A stretch of 64,000 nucleotides of DNA, from contig CAWFOR010000012.1 in assembly GCA_963817485.1 (NCBI GenBank), forward strand, positions 234,993 through 298,992, written 5' to 3'. This document shows positions 1-8,132 of the stretch, piece after piece. Every line of letters starts with the position of its first letter. The stretch's first letter is position 1. Source of the DNA: Hyphomicrobium_A sp963817485. Lineage in GTDB: Bacteria > Pseudomonadota > Alphaproteobacteria > Rhizobiales > Hyphomicrobiaceae. The notes below the pieces were generated by a model. It made no database searches, was not told the DNA's origin, and saw only the letters and a program-made list of their open reading frames with translations. The translations under genes and the position numbers were made by a program.

Positions 1-442
1 GCTGGTAGAAGAACAAGGCGGCGGCAAGAAACACAACCGACAGCGCGATCACGACCACGAGCGGCGCAGTGACACGCGCCAGGCCGCTGCGCGGGACCGT
101 GCTCATGCCGGTAGCGAAGCTTTCACCGATCAGCCAGGCGACGATCAGCATCACGCCGTGAATGCCGAAGGTGAACATGAGCGACAGCACCAATTCCCCG
201 GTGAAGTTCGTCATGCCGTCCCAGGTGGTCCAGCCGCCGGCGAGCGACAACACAATCGCCGCCGTACCGAGCATCGCGAGCTGCCAGTTGGTGAAGAAGA
301 TTTCCTCGATGACCCGCCACAGCCGCGGGCCGACCTTGAAGAGCAGCATCACGGCCGCGAGCACCGCGGCCCCCAACAGGAAGCTCCGCGTGTAGGCCGC
401 GGGGTTGGCGATCACACCGTCGACGAATTGCTTGACGTCCAT
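1..442 (-). CDS. Polytopic membrane protein, 3' end outside window
   Basis: Reads leftward from an ATG at 442 preceded by GAGGAG and runs off the left edge; about 147 residues are visible. It has four strongly hydrophobic segments (about residues 21-35, 53-70, 84-105 and 124-146) separated by short loops, so it is an inner-membrane protein. No catalytic or binding motif is visible and I do not recognise the family. The 254 bp between its start and the next gene hold no other convincing gene. Function unknown. Confidence 0.7.
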   Translation of the reverse strand, partial: MDVKQFVDGVIANPAAYTRSFLLGAAVLAAVMLLFKVGPRLWRVIEEIFFTNWQLAMLGTAAIVLSLAGGWTTWDGMTNFTGELVLSLMFTFGIHGVMLIVAWLIGESFATGMSTVPRSGLARVTAPLVVVIALSVVFLAAALFFYQ

Positions 443-696
443 TGCCTCGGCCTCTCCTCGCCCTTCGTTCCGCGGTCTCGCCGGGTCCTCCGTTCGAGGA
501 CAATGCCTGCGGCGCAAAGGTCACGCGCGGTGCAGCATGACCACACCTCCTGGCCGCTTCACGGCAAGAATGCGGCAATCGCGTGCGCGATCACCGACGA
601 TTTCGAGCGCGGCCGAACGAATCGAGAATTGGGGATTCGTCATCCTTAACGCAAGCATAAGATGCTGTTGTCGTGAACCTGGGAGGGTTCTGCTGC

Positions 697-1854
697 CTAC
701 ACGGCTTCGAACAACGCCGCGAGGCCCATACCACCTTGGGCGCCCAGTGCAGCGACGCCGAGTGGCGCTCGCTTCCCCTCGCCGCGCGCCATGCGCGTGA
801 AGAGACGCGTGACGAGCACGGCACCGGCGGCGCCGAGCGGATGCCCGCGTGCGATCGCGCCGCCGTCCGGATTGAGCAGGTCCTCGTCGAGCTCTAGGCT
901 CTGCACCAACGCAATGGCCTGCGCCGCGGAGGACTCGCTCAACTCGATGATGCCGATGTCGGACCGCTTGAAGCCGTTGAGGCGCTGGTTCAGCGTCTTC
1001 ATGGCCTCGATGGGGGCCGAGGCCTCCTCCTCCGGGCCGACGCCGCGGATTGCCTGGGCAACGAGGCGTAGCGCACGCGGCTTGCCCAGCTCAGCCCATA
1101 TGCGCTCCGATACGATGACCGTCATAGCGGCCCCATCGTGCATGGCGCTGGTGTTGCCTGGGGTCAGCGTGCCGTCCGGCTGCTGGTAGGGAGCAAGTTG
1201 CGCCAGATCCTTGAAGTCGGGCTCCACCGCGCTCTGGTCGCGCGCCTCCTCCGCATTGGCGCGGATGGGCACGATTTCGCCAGTGAGGCGCTTGCTCGTG
1301 CGTGCGGCCTCGGCCTTGAGATGCGTGCGCAAGGCAAAGGCGTCCTGTTGCGCGCGGCTGATGCCGAGCCGCGCGGCCAGTGCTTCCGTCGCTTCAACCA
1401 AGGGCGGAACTCCGCCTTCCTCGGCCGGGCCGGGCTCGAAGCTCGTGAAGCGCGGCAACTGATAGAGCGTGCGCGGCTTGGCGATGCGCCAAGGGGCCGT
1501 TGAGAGCGCCTCGGCGCCGCCGGCAACCATGACCTCGGCATCGCCGGCTGCAATCGCGCGGTTCGCCGCCAAGATCGCGTCGAGTCCGGAGCCGCACTGG
1601 CGGTCGATGGTCGCCGCCGGCACGCTGTCGGAAAGGCCGGCTGCGAGTGCGATAAGCCGGGCGGGGTTGCCCCCTTGCGTGGCGTTGCCGACGATGACCT
1701 CGTCGACCCGGTCGGCATTGATGCCGGCATCGCGCAGAGCCGCCGCCACGATGGGAGCGCACAGTTCCTCGATCCGGCGGCCTTTGTGCAGGCCGCCAAC
1801 ACGGCCAAGCGCGCTACGCCGCGCCGCGATTATGTATGCGGGAGATGACGCCAT
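697..1854 (-). CDS. Thiolase-family protein lacking the second catalytic cysteine
   Basis: 385 residues, normal length for a thiolase (acyl-CoA C-acyltransferase). The N-terminal half has the nucleophile motif DRQCGSG with Cys at about 87, and the C-terminal half has GGAIARGHPLG with His at about 338. Two expected signatures are altered. The NEAFA motif reads SESSA (about 306-310). The C-terminal motif usually written LCIGGGMG reads LGAQGGMG, so the second catalytic Cys is Gly at about 371. Known thiolases use that Cys in proton transfer during Claisen chemistry, so this protein may be a hydrolase, a CoA-ligand protein or an atypical thiolase. It is divergent from zur. The intact PhaA at 11.2 kb keeps all the residues, so the loss here is specific. 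Confidence 0.85.
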   Translation of the reverse strand: MASSPAYIIAARRSALGRVGGLHKGRRIEELCAPIVAAALRDAGINADRVDEVIVGNATQGGNPARLIALAAGLSDSVPAATIDRQCGSGLDAILAANRAIAAGDAEVMVAGGAEALSTAPWRIAKPRTLYQLPRFTSFEPGPAEEGGVPPLVEATEALAARLGISRAQQDAFALRTHLKAEAARTSKRLTGEIVPIRANAEEARDQSAVEPDFKDLAQLAPYQQPDGTLTPGNTSAMHDGAAMTVIVSERIWAELGKPRALRLVAQAIRGVGPEEEASAPIEAMKTLNQRLNGFKRSDIGIIELSESSAAQAIALVQSLELDEDLLNPDGGAIARGHPLGAAGAVLVTRLFTRMARGEGKRAPLGVAALGAQGGMGLAALFEAV

Positions 1855-2078
1855 CGGCTGGGTCTGAAAATCCTAAAAAGGGGCCTCGGAGCACGCAACG
1901 AAGTGCCCGCAACTGTTGTCGATATTTGTTGTCGGGGTGGGAGTAACCATATGATGGTGGCAGAAAAGGGAACGGTTCCATTGCGCTAGGCGATGGACTT
2001 ATTCTGAGGCGCTATGCTCGAAACCTTCAGTGGTATAAAGTGACCGAAACAAAAACGGCAGCGCGGCAGGGTGGAATA

Positions 2079-2582
2079 ATGTCTGAGAGCTCGGCGAAGC
2101 TCACGATTCCGGCGTCCGCCTCACAAAGCGACCGTCGTCTGGCCAAGGCCGTAGAGCGGGCCAACCAAGCCTTCGCCGACAAGAGCCTGCGATTTACCAA
2201 GCTTCGTCAGGACGTGTTCCAGGAGATCGCGTCGACGTACGCCTCGATCGGCGCCTACGACATTCTCGCCCGTCTAGCGGAGAAGGGCACTCGGCTCGCG
2301 CCGATCTCGGTCTACCGTGCTATCGACGCGCTGCTCGAGGCCGGTGTGATCCATCGCCTGGAGAGCAAGAACGCGTTCTTCGCCTGCCGCCGTCTCGATC
2401 ACACCGCCGGACGCCGCCCGATCTTCCTCGCCTGCGAGAAGTGCAACGCGGTCCAGGAAGTCGACTCGGAAGGCATCTTCGAGACGATTGACCGCGTCTC
2501 ACGCGCCACCTCGTTCCAGCCGCGCGTAAAATTCGTCGAGGTCTCCGGATTGTGCCGCAACTGCGCATCGAAAAAGGACTGA
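2079..2582 (+). CDS. zur: Zinc uptake regulator Zur (Fur family)
   Basis: 167 residues from the ATG at 2079, which has AGGGTGG just upstream; an in-frame GTG at 2040 would add 13 residues without a clear ribosome site. Fur-family layout: winged-helix DNA-binding domain to about residue 95, then a dimerisation domain with two CxxC pairs (119-122 and 159-162) that form the structural zinc site. Zur represses zinc uptake genes when zinc is sufficient. It lies 6 nt upstream of znuC, so the regulator is probably cotranscribed with its target transporter. I found no clear Zur palindrome in the 1855-2078 region, so autoregulation is inferred from context only. Confidence 0.88.
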   Translation: MSESSAKLTIPASASQSDRRLAKAVERANQAFADKSLRFTKLRQDVFQEIASTYASIGAYDILARLAEKGTRLAPISVYRAIDALLEAGVIHRLESKNAFFACRRLDHTAGRRPIFLACEKCNAVQEVDSEGIFETIDRVSRATSFQPRVKFVEVSGLCRNCASKKD

Positions 2583-2588
2583 AGGCCG

Positions 2589-3524
2589 ATGGCCGATCAG
2601 GATGTGCGAGCGGTCGCGCCCGCAGCGAATGCGCGCAGCCATGACGACAGACACGACCACGGCGTGACCTGTACGCAGGGCTGCCCGACGCAAACGCAGC
2701 ACGAGAGCCGGCCCGATAGTCTGGGAGCCTTCGACCCCGCCGCGCTCATTTCCGCGCGTGGGCTAGGCTTTGCGCGCAACGGCCGCGTCCTCCTGGATGG
2801 CATCGACCTCGATATTCGCAAGCGCGAGATCGTGACGCTCATTGGGCCCAACGGCGCCGGCAAGACGACCCTGGTGCGCGTGCTGCTGGGGCTCGAGCAG
2901 CCCGACCGCGGCGAGGTGCGGCGGCGCGAGGGAATCCGCATCGGCTATGTGCCGCAGCGTTTCGACGTCGATGCGGTCATTCCGATGACGGTGGAACGCT
3001 TCCTCAAGCTCGGCGGCGAAGCTTCCCCAGAGGACATCGGCGCGATCCTTGATGAGGTCGGCGCCGGACATACGCGCCGCCAACAGCTAAGCCAGCTATC
3101 CGGGGGCGAGCTGCAGCGCGTCGTGCTCGCGCGTGCGCTCCTTCGCGATCCCGATCTCCTGGTGCTCGACGAGCCGGTGCAGGGCGTCGACTACACGGGC
3201 GAGGCCGAGCTCTACAACCTGATCGCACGCCTGCGCGATGAGCGCGGCTTCGGCGTGCTGCTCGTCTCGCACGATCTGCACATCGTCATGGCGCGTAGCG
3301 ACCGTGTCGTCTGTCTCAACCGTCACGTCTGCTGCTCGGGCATTCCCGAGACGGTGGCCCAGCACCCAGCCTACGCACGCCTCTTCGGACCGGAGGCCGC
3401 GCGCGCGTTCGCGGTCTACCGTCACCACCACGATCACAGTCACGATATTGCCGGCGTCGCGCATTCGGCGGGCGAGCCCGCGGCTTCCGAGCGCCGATCG
3501 GCCGCAGGGGACGAGCGTGCTTGA
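2589..3524 (+). CDS. znuC: Zinc ABC transporter ATP-binding protein ZnuC
   Basis: 311 residues. ATPase of a high-affinity zinc importer. Walker A GPNGAGKTT at 86-94, signature LSGGELQR at 170-177, Walker B LLVLDEP near 190-196 and an H-loop His at about 228. Both ends are extended and rich in His: HDDRHDH near 18-24 and HHHDHSHD near 279-286; these could hold zinc at the cytoplasmic face (inference). The start follows a ribosome site overlapping the zur stop, and the 3' end overlaps znuB by 8 nt, indicating translational coupling. No znuA gene for the periplasmic binding protein is present in this window. Confidence 0.92.
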   Translation: MADQDVRAVAPAANARSHDDRHDHGVTCTQGCPTQTQHESRPDSLGAFDPAALISARGLGFARNGRVLLDGIDLDIRKREIVTLIGPNGAGKTTLVRVLLGLEQPDRGEVRRREGIRIGYVPQRFDVDAVIPMTVERFLKLGGEASPEDIGAILDEVGAGHTRRQQLSQLSGGELQRVVLARALLRDPDLLVLDEPVQGVDYTGEAELYNLIARLRDERGFGVLLVSHDLHIVMARSDRVVCLNRHVCCSGIPETVAQHPAYARLFGPEAARAFAVYRHHHDHSHDIAGVAHSAGEPAASERRSAAGDERA

Positions 3525-4314
3525 GCCGTTCCTCGTTCGCGCCATCGTCGCCGGCCTCGCGCTCGCCATCGTAGCGGCGCCACTCGGGTGCTTCGTCATC
3601 TGGCAGCGCATGGCCTATTTCGGCGAGACGGTCGCGCAGGCGAGCCTGATCGGCGTTGCGCTCAGCCTCGCGTTTCGGCTCGACATCACTCTTGGCGTCG
3701 TCGTCATCGCCGTCCTCGTTGCCTTCCTCCTGCTCTGGTTCGGCCGCCAGCAGGTCGTCGCTCTCGATTCCATCCTCGGGCTCCTGCACCACGCCGCCCT
3801 GGCGACGGGCGTCATCGCCATGTCCATGCTCAAGGGGCCGCCTGTGGATCTCCTCGGCTTCCTCTTCGGTGACGTATTCGCGGTGACCAGGGCCGACATC
3901 GCCTGGATCGCCGGTGGTGGGGCGGCTGTACTGGCGATTGTCGCCTGGCTCTGGCAGCCGCTTTTGCGCTTGGCGCTGCACGAGGACTTGGCAGCCGCCG
4001 AGGGCATCGACCGCCGCCAGGTGCGTGCGATCTTCACGATCCTGCTCGCTGTGACCATCGCGGTCGCTATGAAGATCGTCGGCGTCCTCCTCGTGATGGC
4101 CTTCCTAGTGGTCCCTGCCGTTGCGGCGCGGCCACTTTCCGGCACACCTGAGCGGATGGTGCTGCTCACTGCCCTGGTGGCCGCAGCGAGCGTTGTGGCA
4201 GGGCTCGGCCTCTCCGCCACATTCGATACCCCCGGCGGTCCCTCGATCGTCATCGTGATGTCAATTGCGGCGGCCGCCTCATTAACTGCGGCGGGCGTTA
4301 TGCGGGGGCGCTAG
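3517..4314 (+). CDS. znuB: Zinc ABC transporter permease ZnuB
   Basis: 265 residues from a GTG at 3517 (AGGGG about 7 nt upstream), overlapping the znuC stop by 8 nt. The same frame is open further upstream inside znuC, but homology begins at VLEPFLVRAIVAG. ABC-3 family permease with about eight hydrophobic segments covering the whole chain, including the family-typical stretch MKIVGVLLVMAFLVVPAV near residues 185-202. It forms the membrane channel partnered with ZnuC. Last gene of the zur-znuC-znuB operon; ispG follows after about 90 bp. Confidence 0.9.
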   Translation: MLEPFLVRAIVAGLALAIVAAPLGCFVIWQRMAYFGETVAQASLIGVALSLAFRLDITLGVVVIAVLVAFLLLWFGRQQVVALDSILGLLHHAALATGVIAMSMLKGPPVDLLGFLFGDVFAVTRADIAWIAGGGAAVLAIVAWLWQPLLRLALHEDLAAAEGIDRRQVRAIFTILLAVTIAVAMKIVGVLLVMAFLVVPAVAARPLSGTPERMVLLTALVAAASVVAGLGLSATFDTPGGPSIVIVMSIAAAASLTAAGVMRGR

Positions 4315-4406
4315 GGTCGCAGCCCGCGCCTGGGGCGGCTCGGGCTATGGCCAAGAGACGGGCACTGGGAGTAGTTAGGCGTAGGTCATCGGCGAAGGCG
4401 CAGGCC

Positions 4407-5678
4407 ATGCAAGGCTCAGCTACCGATCTCGTGGCACCAAGGCGCGAAACGCACGCTGTTTCCGTGGGCGGGGTCGTCGTCGGCGGCGGCAATCCCGTCG
4501 TCGTGCAGTCGATGACGAACACCGATACGGCCGACATCAACGCAACCATCGATCAGGTGGCCGCGCTGGCGCGCGCAGGCTCCGAGCTCGTACGCATCAC
4601 GGTCGATCGCGACGAAGCGGCTAAGGCCGTGCCGCATATTCGCGACGGGCTTGCGCGCCGCGGCGTGCGCGTGCCGCTCGTCGGTGATTTTCACTACATC
4701 GGACACAAGTTGCTGGGCGAGAATCCGGCCGCGGCGGAAGCGCTCGACAAGTACCGCATCAATCCCGGCAACGTCGGCTTCAAGGAGAAGAAGGACCGCC
4801 AGTTCGGTGCCATCATCGATATCGCGCTGCGGCACGCAAAGCCGGTGCGCATTGGCGTCAACTGGGGCTCGCTCGATCAAGAGCTGCTGACGCGCCTGAT
4901 GGACGAGAACGCGAAGAGCAACGCGCCAAAGGATGCGCGCGCCGTCATGCACGAGGCGATCGTGCAGTCGGCGCTCATCTCGGCAGAGCGTGCCGAGGAG
5001 CTGGGGCTCGCGCCCGACCGCATCATCCTCTCGGCGAAGGTGTCGGCGGTGCAGGATCTCATCAGCGTCTACACGAAGCTCGCCGAGCGCGGCCGCTACG
5101 CGCTGCACGTAGGTCTCACGGAAGCCGGCATGGGGTCGAAAGGCATCGTCGCCTCGACCGCCGGCATCGGCCTTCTGCTGCAAGCCGGCATCGGCGACAC
5201 GATCCGCGTCTCACTCACGCCTGACCCCGGCGGCGACCGCACGCTCGAGGTGAGGGTTGCGCAGGAGATCTTGCAGAGCATGGGGTTGCGGTCATTCCTG
5301 CCGATCGTCGCCGCGTGTCCCGGATGCGGGCGCACGACGTCGACGGTGTTCCAGGAGCTTGCGCGCGACGTGCAGGAGATGATCCGCGACCGCATGCCCG
5401 AATGGCGGCGGCAGTATCCCGGGGTAGAGACGCTGAGCCTTGCCGTCATGGGCTGCATCGTCAATGGCCCCGGGGAATCGAAGCAGGCCGACATCGGGAT
5501 CTCGCTACCGGGCACGGGCGAAGCACCGTCAGCTCCGGTATTTGTGGACGGCAAGAAGGTGCTGACGCTGCGTGGCCCGAATATCGCCTCCGACTTCAAG
5601 CAGATCGTCGAAGATTACATCGAGCGGCGCTTCGGTCCCGCCGGCACAGGCAACGGCACGCAAAGACAGACGGCTTGA
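4407..5678 (+). CDS. ispG: 4-hydroxy-3-methylbut-2-en-1-yl diphosphate synthase IspG
   Basis: 423 residues from the ATG at 4407, which has GAAGG 8 nt upstream and matches the family start (APRRETHAVSVG near residue 9); an in-frame ATG at 4347 would add 20 residues. IspG reduces methylerythritol cyclodiphosphate to HMBDP, the penultimate step of the MEP isoprenoid pathway, using a [4Fe-4S] cluster. Cluster ligands are visible as CPGCGRT and, downstream, MGCIVNGPGE. The N-terminal TIM barrel carries QSMTNTDTAD. ispA, acting later in isoprenoid synthesis, lies 1.5 kb downstream on the other strand. Confidence 0.95.
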   Translation: MQGSATDLVAPRRETHAVSVGGVVVGGGNPVVVQSMTNTDTADINATIDQVAALARAGSELVRITVDRDEAAKAVPHIRDGLARRGVRVPLVGDFHYIGHKLLGENPAAAEALDKYRINPGNVGFKEKKDRQFGAIIDIALRHAKPVRIGVNWGSLDQELLTRLMDENAKSNAPKDARAVMHEAIVQSALISAERAEELGLAPDRIILSAKVSAVQDLISVYTKLAERGRYALHVGLTEAGMGSKGIVASTAGIGLLLQAGIGDTIRVSLTPDPGGDRTLEVRVAQEILQSMGLRSFLPIVAACPGCGRTTSTVFQELARDVQEMIRDRMPEWRRQYPGVETLSLAVMGCIVNGPGESKQADIGISLPGTGEAPSAPVFVDGKKVLTLRGPNIASDFKQIVEDYIERRFGPAGTGNGTQRQTA

Positions 5679-5705
5679 GGTGCAGCACCTCATGGGGGAA
5701 CGGCA

Positions 5706-6215
5706 ATGAAGAAGAAGCTGCGAGCTCTCCGGCTTGGAGCCGGCGTTTGCGCCGGCGCTGCGTTGCTCGCCGTCCTCGCCGCCTGCGGAGGCTCTGCGAT
5801 CCCCGAGACCGACCGTGTGTTTCTCTCCGCAGCCGGCAGCTGGGACCGCAACCACGACGGCATCGTCACTTGCGACGAGTGGAAGGCTTATGCCGCCGAG
5901 CTGTTCGATGCTGCCGATGCCAACCACGACGGCTTCGTCGATCGCAACGAGTACGCGACGATCGTCTCGACCGACCGCATGTTCCAGACGGTAGAGTTCA
6001 GCTACTACGACACCAACGGCGACGGGAAGCTCGACCGCGCCGAGTTCGTCGAGAAGCCGAACCGCGCATTCGTGCTGCTCGACAAGGACCACACGTGCCG
6101 CCTCAACGCGAGCCAGGTTGCCGGCGCGCGTGCTCACACCGAGCAGATATTCGACTCCAAGAAGGCGACTAACAGCGATCCGCGCGAGAATTGCCCGACC
6201 GGCATGAAGTGCTAG
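5706..6215 (+). CDS. EF-hand calcium-binding lipoprotein
   Basis: 169 residues. A positively charged N-terminus and hydrophobic stretch end in the lipobox LAAC (24-27), so it should be lipidated on Cys27. Four EF-hand loops follow in two pairs: about 47-58 (DRNHDGIVTCDE), 71-82 (DANHDGFVDRNE), 102-113 (DTNGDGKLDRAE) and a degenerate fourth at 126-137 (DKDHTCRLNASQ) lacking the Gly and the final Glu. The tail ends CPTGMKC with two Cys. It is probably a periplasmic or outer-membrane calcium-binding protein with unknown partners. It sits 27 nt after ispG but has its own ribosome site region. Confidence 0.82.
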   Translation: MKKKLRALRLGAGVCAGAALLAVLAACGGSAIPETDRVFLSAAGSWDRNHDGIVTCDEWKAYAAELFDAADANHDGFVDRNEYATIVSTDRMFQTVEFSYYDTNGDGKLDRAEFVEKPNRAFVLLDKDHTCRLNASQVAGARAHTEQIFDSKKATNSDPRENCPTGMKC

Positions 6216-6395
6216 GTCGCGCATCGAATTGACGCGCTTATTTTCACCTTGATTCGGCCCAGTCCCGGCCAAGCTCAGGTCACGCCGCACGCCTAGCGTG
6301 ACGGACATGCGGGTCTCGCAGAGGCCTGATGCGGAACCCACGCACCCTGCGCTGCGTTTCCGCGCCAGAGATCGAACATACGGGGACTATTCGCT

Positions 6396-7079
6396 ATGAA
6401 ACGCTTGTTTCTGGCCGGTGCGATTGCCGGCTTATCGTCCGTGTGCGCCTATGCCGCGGACCTCGGGCCCTACCGTGCTCCGCCGCCGCAGGGCGACTAC
6501 TACGAGCCGGTCCGCGACATGCCGTGGTCGTGGCGCGGCTTCTACGCCGGCGTCAACGCGGGCTATGCGTGGGGCGGCGATGATAGCGTCACGCTGTCGG
6601 GTCCGGGCGGCACCGCGACAGGTACGCTCGAGCCCAACGGTTGGTTCGGCGGTGGCCAGATCGGCTACAACGCACAGTTCCAATCGCTCGTGTTCGGCAT
6701 CGAGGCTGATCTGCAGGGCGCCGACATCAGCGACGGCAACGCCTTTGCAAGCACCAACGTTGATTGGTTCTCTACGGTCCGCGGTCGCGTCGGCTATGCC
6801 GCCGGTCCGGCTCTGCTCTACGCCACCGGCGGCTTCGCTTTCGCCGACGTCAATACCAACGCTACTGTCAGCGGCGTCTCCTTCAGCAGCGATGAAGTGA
6901 AGACGGGCTATGCGCTCGGTGGCGGCATAGAGTGGGCATTCGCGCCGAATTGGTCGCTCAAGTCGGAATATCTCTACGTCAACCTGGGCGACGACGATTT
7001 TGGCGGACCGGGCGGAGTCGCGGCGCACTCGGAAACCGACTTCCACACCGTGCGCATGGGCCTGAACTACCGCTTCTGA
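6396..7079 (+). CDS. Omp25/RopB-type outer membrane beta-barrel protein
   Basis: 227 residues. Signal peptide (MKRLFLAGAIAGL... cleaved near AYA/AD, about residue 21), a short Pro/Tyr-rich linker, WRGFYAGVNAGYAWGG opening the first strand, and amphipathic alternating strands to the C-terminal NYRF. A terminal Phe is typical of outer-membrane barrels recognised by the Bam machinery. Length and the FYAGVNAGY motif fit the small eight-stranded porin-like Omp25/Omp31 family common in Hyphomicrobiales. Probably structural or adhesive rather than a channel. Followed directly by a strong terminator. Confidence 0.88.
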   Translation: MKRLFLAGAIAGLSSVCAYAADLGPYRAPPPQGDYYEPVRDMPWSWRGFYAGVNAGYAWGGDDSVTLSGPGGTATGTLEPNGWFGGGQIGYNAQFQSLVFGIEADLQGADISDGNAFASTNVDWFSTVRGRVGYAAGPALLYATGGFAFADVNTNATVSGVSFSSDEVKTGYALGGGIEWAFAPNWSLKSEYLYVNLGDDDFGGPGGVAAHSETDFHTVRMGLNYRF

Positions 7080-7098
7080 CGCATGGCATCGACAAAAT

Positions 7099-7135
7099 GG
7101 GTGGGCGCGTGCAGACGTGCCCGCCCGTTCTCTTT
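7099..7135 (+). terminator. Strong bidirectional terminator between the barrel gene and ispA
   Basis: A 12-bp stem (7099-7110 with 7115-7126, two G-T wobbles) closes a GCAG loop and is followed by GTTCTCTTTT. On the other strand the stem is followed by CCATTTT, so it can stop both convergent transcripts. It begins 19 nt after the barrel stop, and the ispA stop lies in its T tract. Confidence 0.85.
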
Positions 7136-8034
7136 TAGTGCCCGCGGCTCGCGGCAAAGCGCGCCGCCTCGATGAGCATTTCTGCTCGTGCGTCGAAAGG
7201 CTTTAGCGCGGCGATCGCGTGCTGCTCCGCCTCGCCAAGCAGCGTTCGTGCCTTCGGGATGCCAAGCAGCCCGATGAGCGTCGCCTTACCCGCTGTGCTG
7301 TCCTTGCCCGTTGCCTTGCCGACCTTCGCAGCCTCGCCTTCTGCATCGAGCAGGTCGTCCGCGATCTGGAACGCGAGCCCCAGGTGTTCGCCGTACTCGC
7401 GCAGAGCACCTCGCTCGCGCGCACAGCCCTGCGCGAGGATCGCGCCCGCCTCGCAGGCGCAGGCGATGAGGGCTCCCGTTTTCAAGCTTTGCAGCTCGCG
7501 CACGTGCGCGACCGTGCGCTCGGTCGGCTCGCCACGCTTCTCCGCGGCGAGGTCGAGCATCTGACCTTTCACCATCCCGCGGCCGCCCGCCGCCTTCGCG
7601 ACCTCGGCCGCAAGCTCGGCGCGGACGCGGGCATCGGGGTGGGTTTTCTCCTGAGCGAGGATTTCGAAGGCGAGCGTCAGCAACGCGTCGCCGGCAAGGA
7701 TTGCCGTCCATTCGTCATAAGCCTTGTGCACGGTTGGCTGCCCCCGGCGCACGTCGTCGTCGTCCATCGTAGGAAGGTCGTCATGCACGAGCGAATAGCA
7801 ATGGATGCACTCGATCGCTGCAGCGGTGTTTACCGCTTGTGCCGCCGGGACGCCGAACAGGGCCGCGCTTTCGAGGACCAGGAATGGCCGGAAGCGCTTG
7901 CCGCCGGTGAACAGCGCATGCCGCATGGCGGCGCCGAGCCGCGTGCCCTCGCCCGGACCACACTCGGTAAGCAGCGCGTTAAGCCGCTCCACGGTGAGGC
8001 CCGCCGCGTCAGCAAGCCTTTGCACAATCCCCAT
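7135..8034 (-). CDS. ispA: Farnesyl diphosphate synthase (polyprenyl synthetase)
   Basis: 299 residues from the ATG at 8034; the frame is open further upstream but family similarity begins at MGIVQRL. It condenses IPP with DMAPP/GPP to give farnesyl diphosphate. First Asp-rich motif DDLPTMDDDD and second motif DDLLD are both present, with GGKRFRP near the start (IPP-binding Arg/Lys) and KTG in the C-terminal half. The residues before the first motif (CYSLVHDD) fit a short-chain, FPP-range synthase. Convergent with the outer-membrane protein gene; divergent from mtgA, with only about 100 bp for both promoters. Confidence 0.92.
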   Translation of the reverse strand: MGIVQRLADAAGLTVERLNALLTECGPGEGTRLGAAMRHALFTGGKRFRPFLVLESAALFGVPAAQAVNTAAAIECIHCYSLVHDDLPTMDDDDVRRGQPTVHKAYDEWTAILAGDALLTLAFEILAQEKTHPDARVRAELAAEVAKAAGGRGMVKGQMLDLAAEKRGEPTERTVAHVRELQSLKTGALIACACEAGAILAQGCARERGALREYGEHLGLAFQIADDLLDAEGEAAKVGKATGKDSTAGKATLIGLLGIPKARTLLGEAEQHAIAALKPFDARAEMLIEAARFAASRGH

Positions 8035-8132
8035 TGACCGATTACCTGTAGCCCCGGCAACCCATTCCTGGCCGGGTGCTATCTGGCGACCTGGCGCTCG
8101 CGGATATAGCACCCGGGGCACGCAAGGAAAGC

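Noticed and set aside
1855..2078. Zur box upstream of zur-znuCB
   Set aside because: No symmetric GTTATN-type palindrome could be found; only a partial repeat around TTGTTGTCG, which is not convincing.
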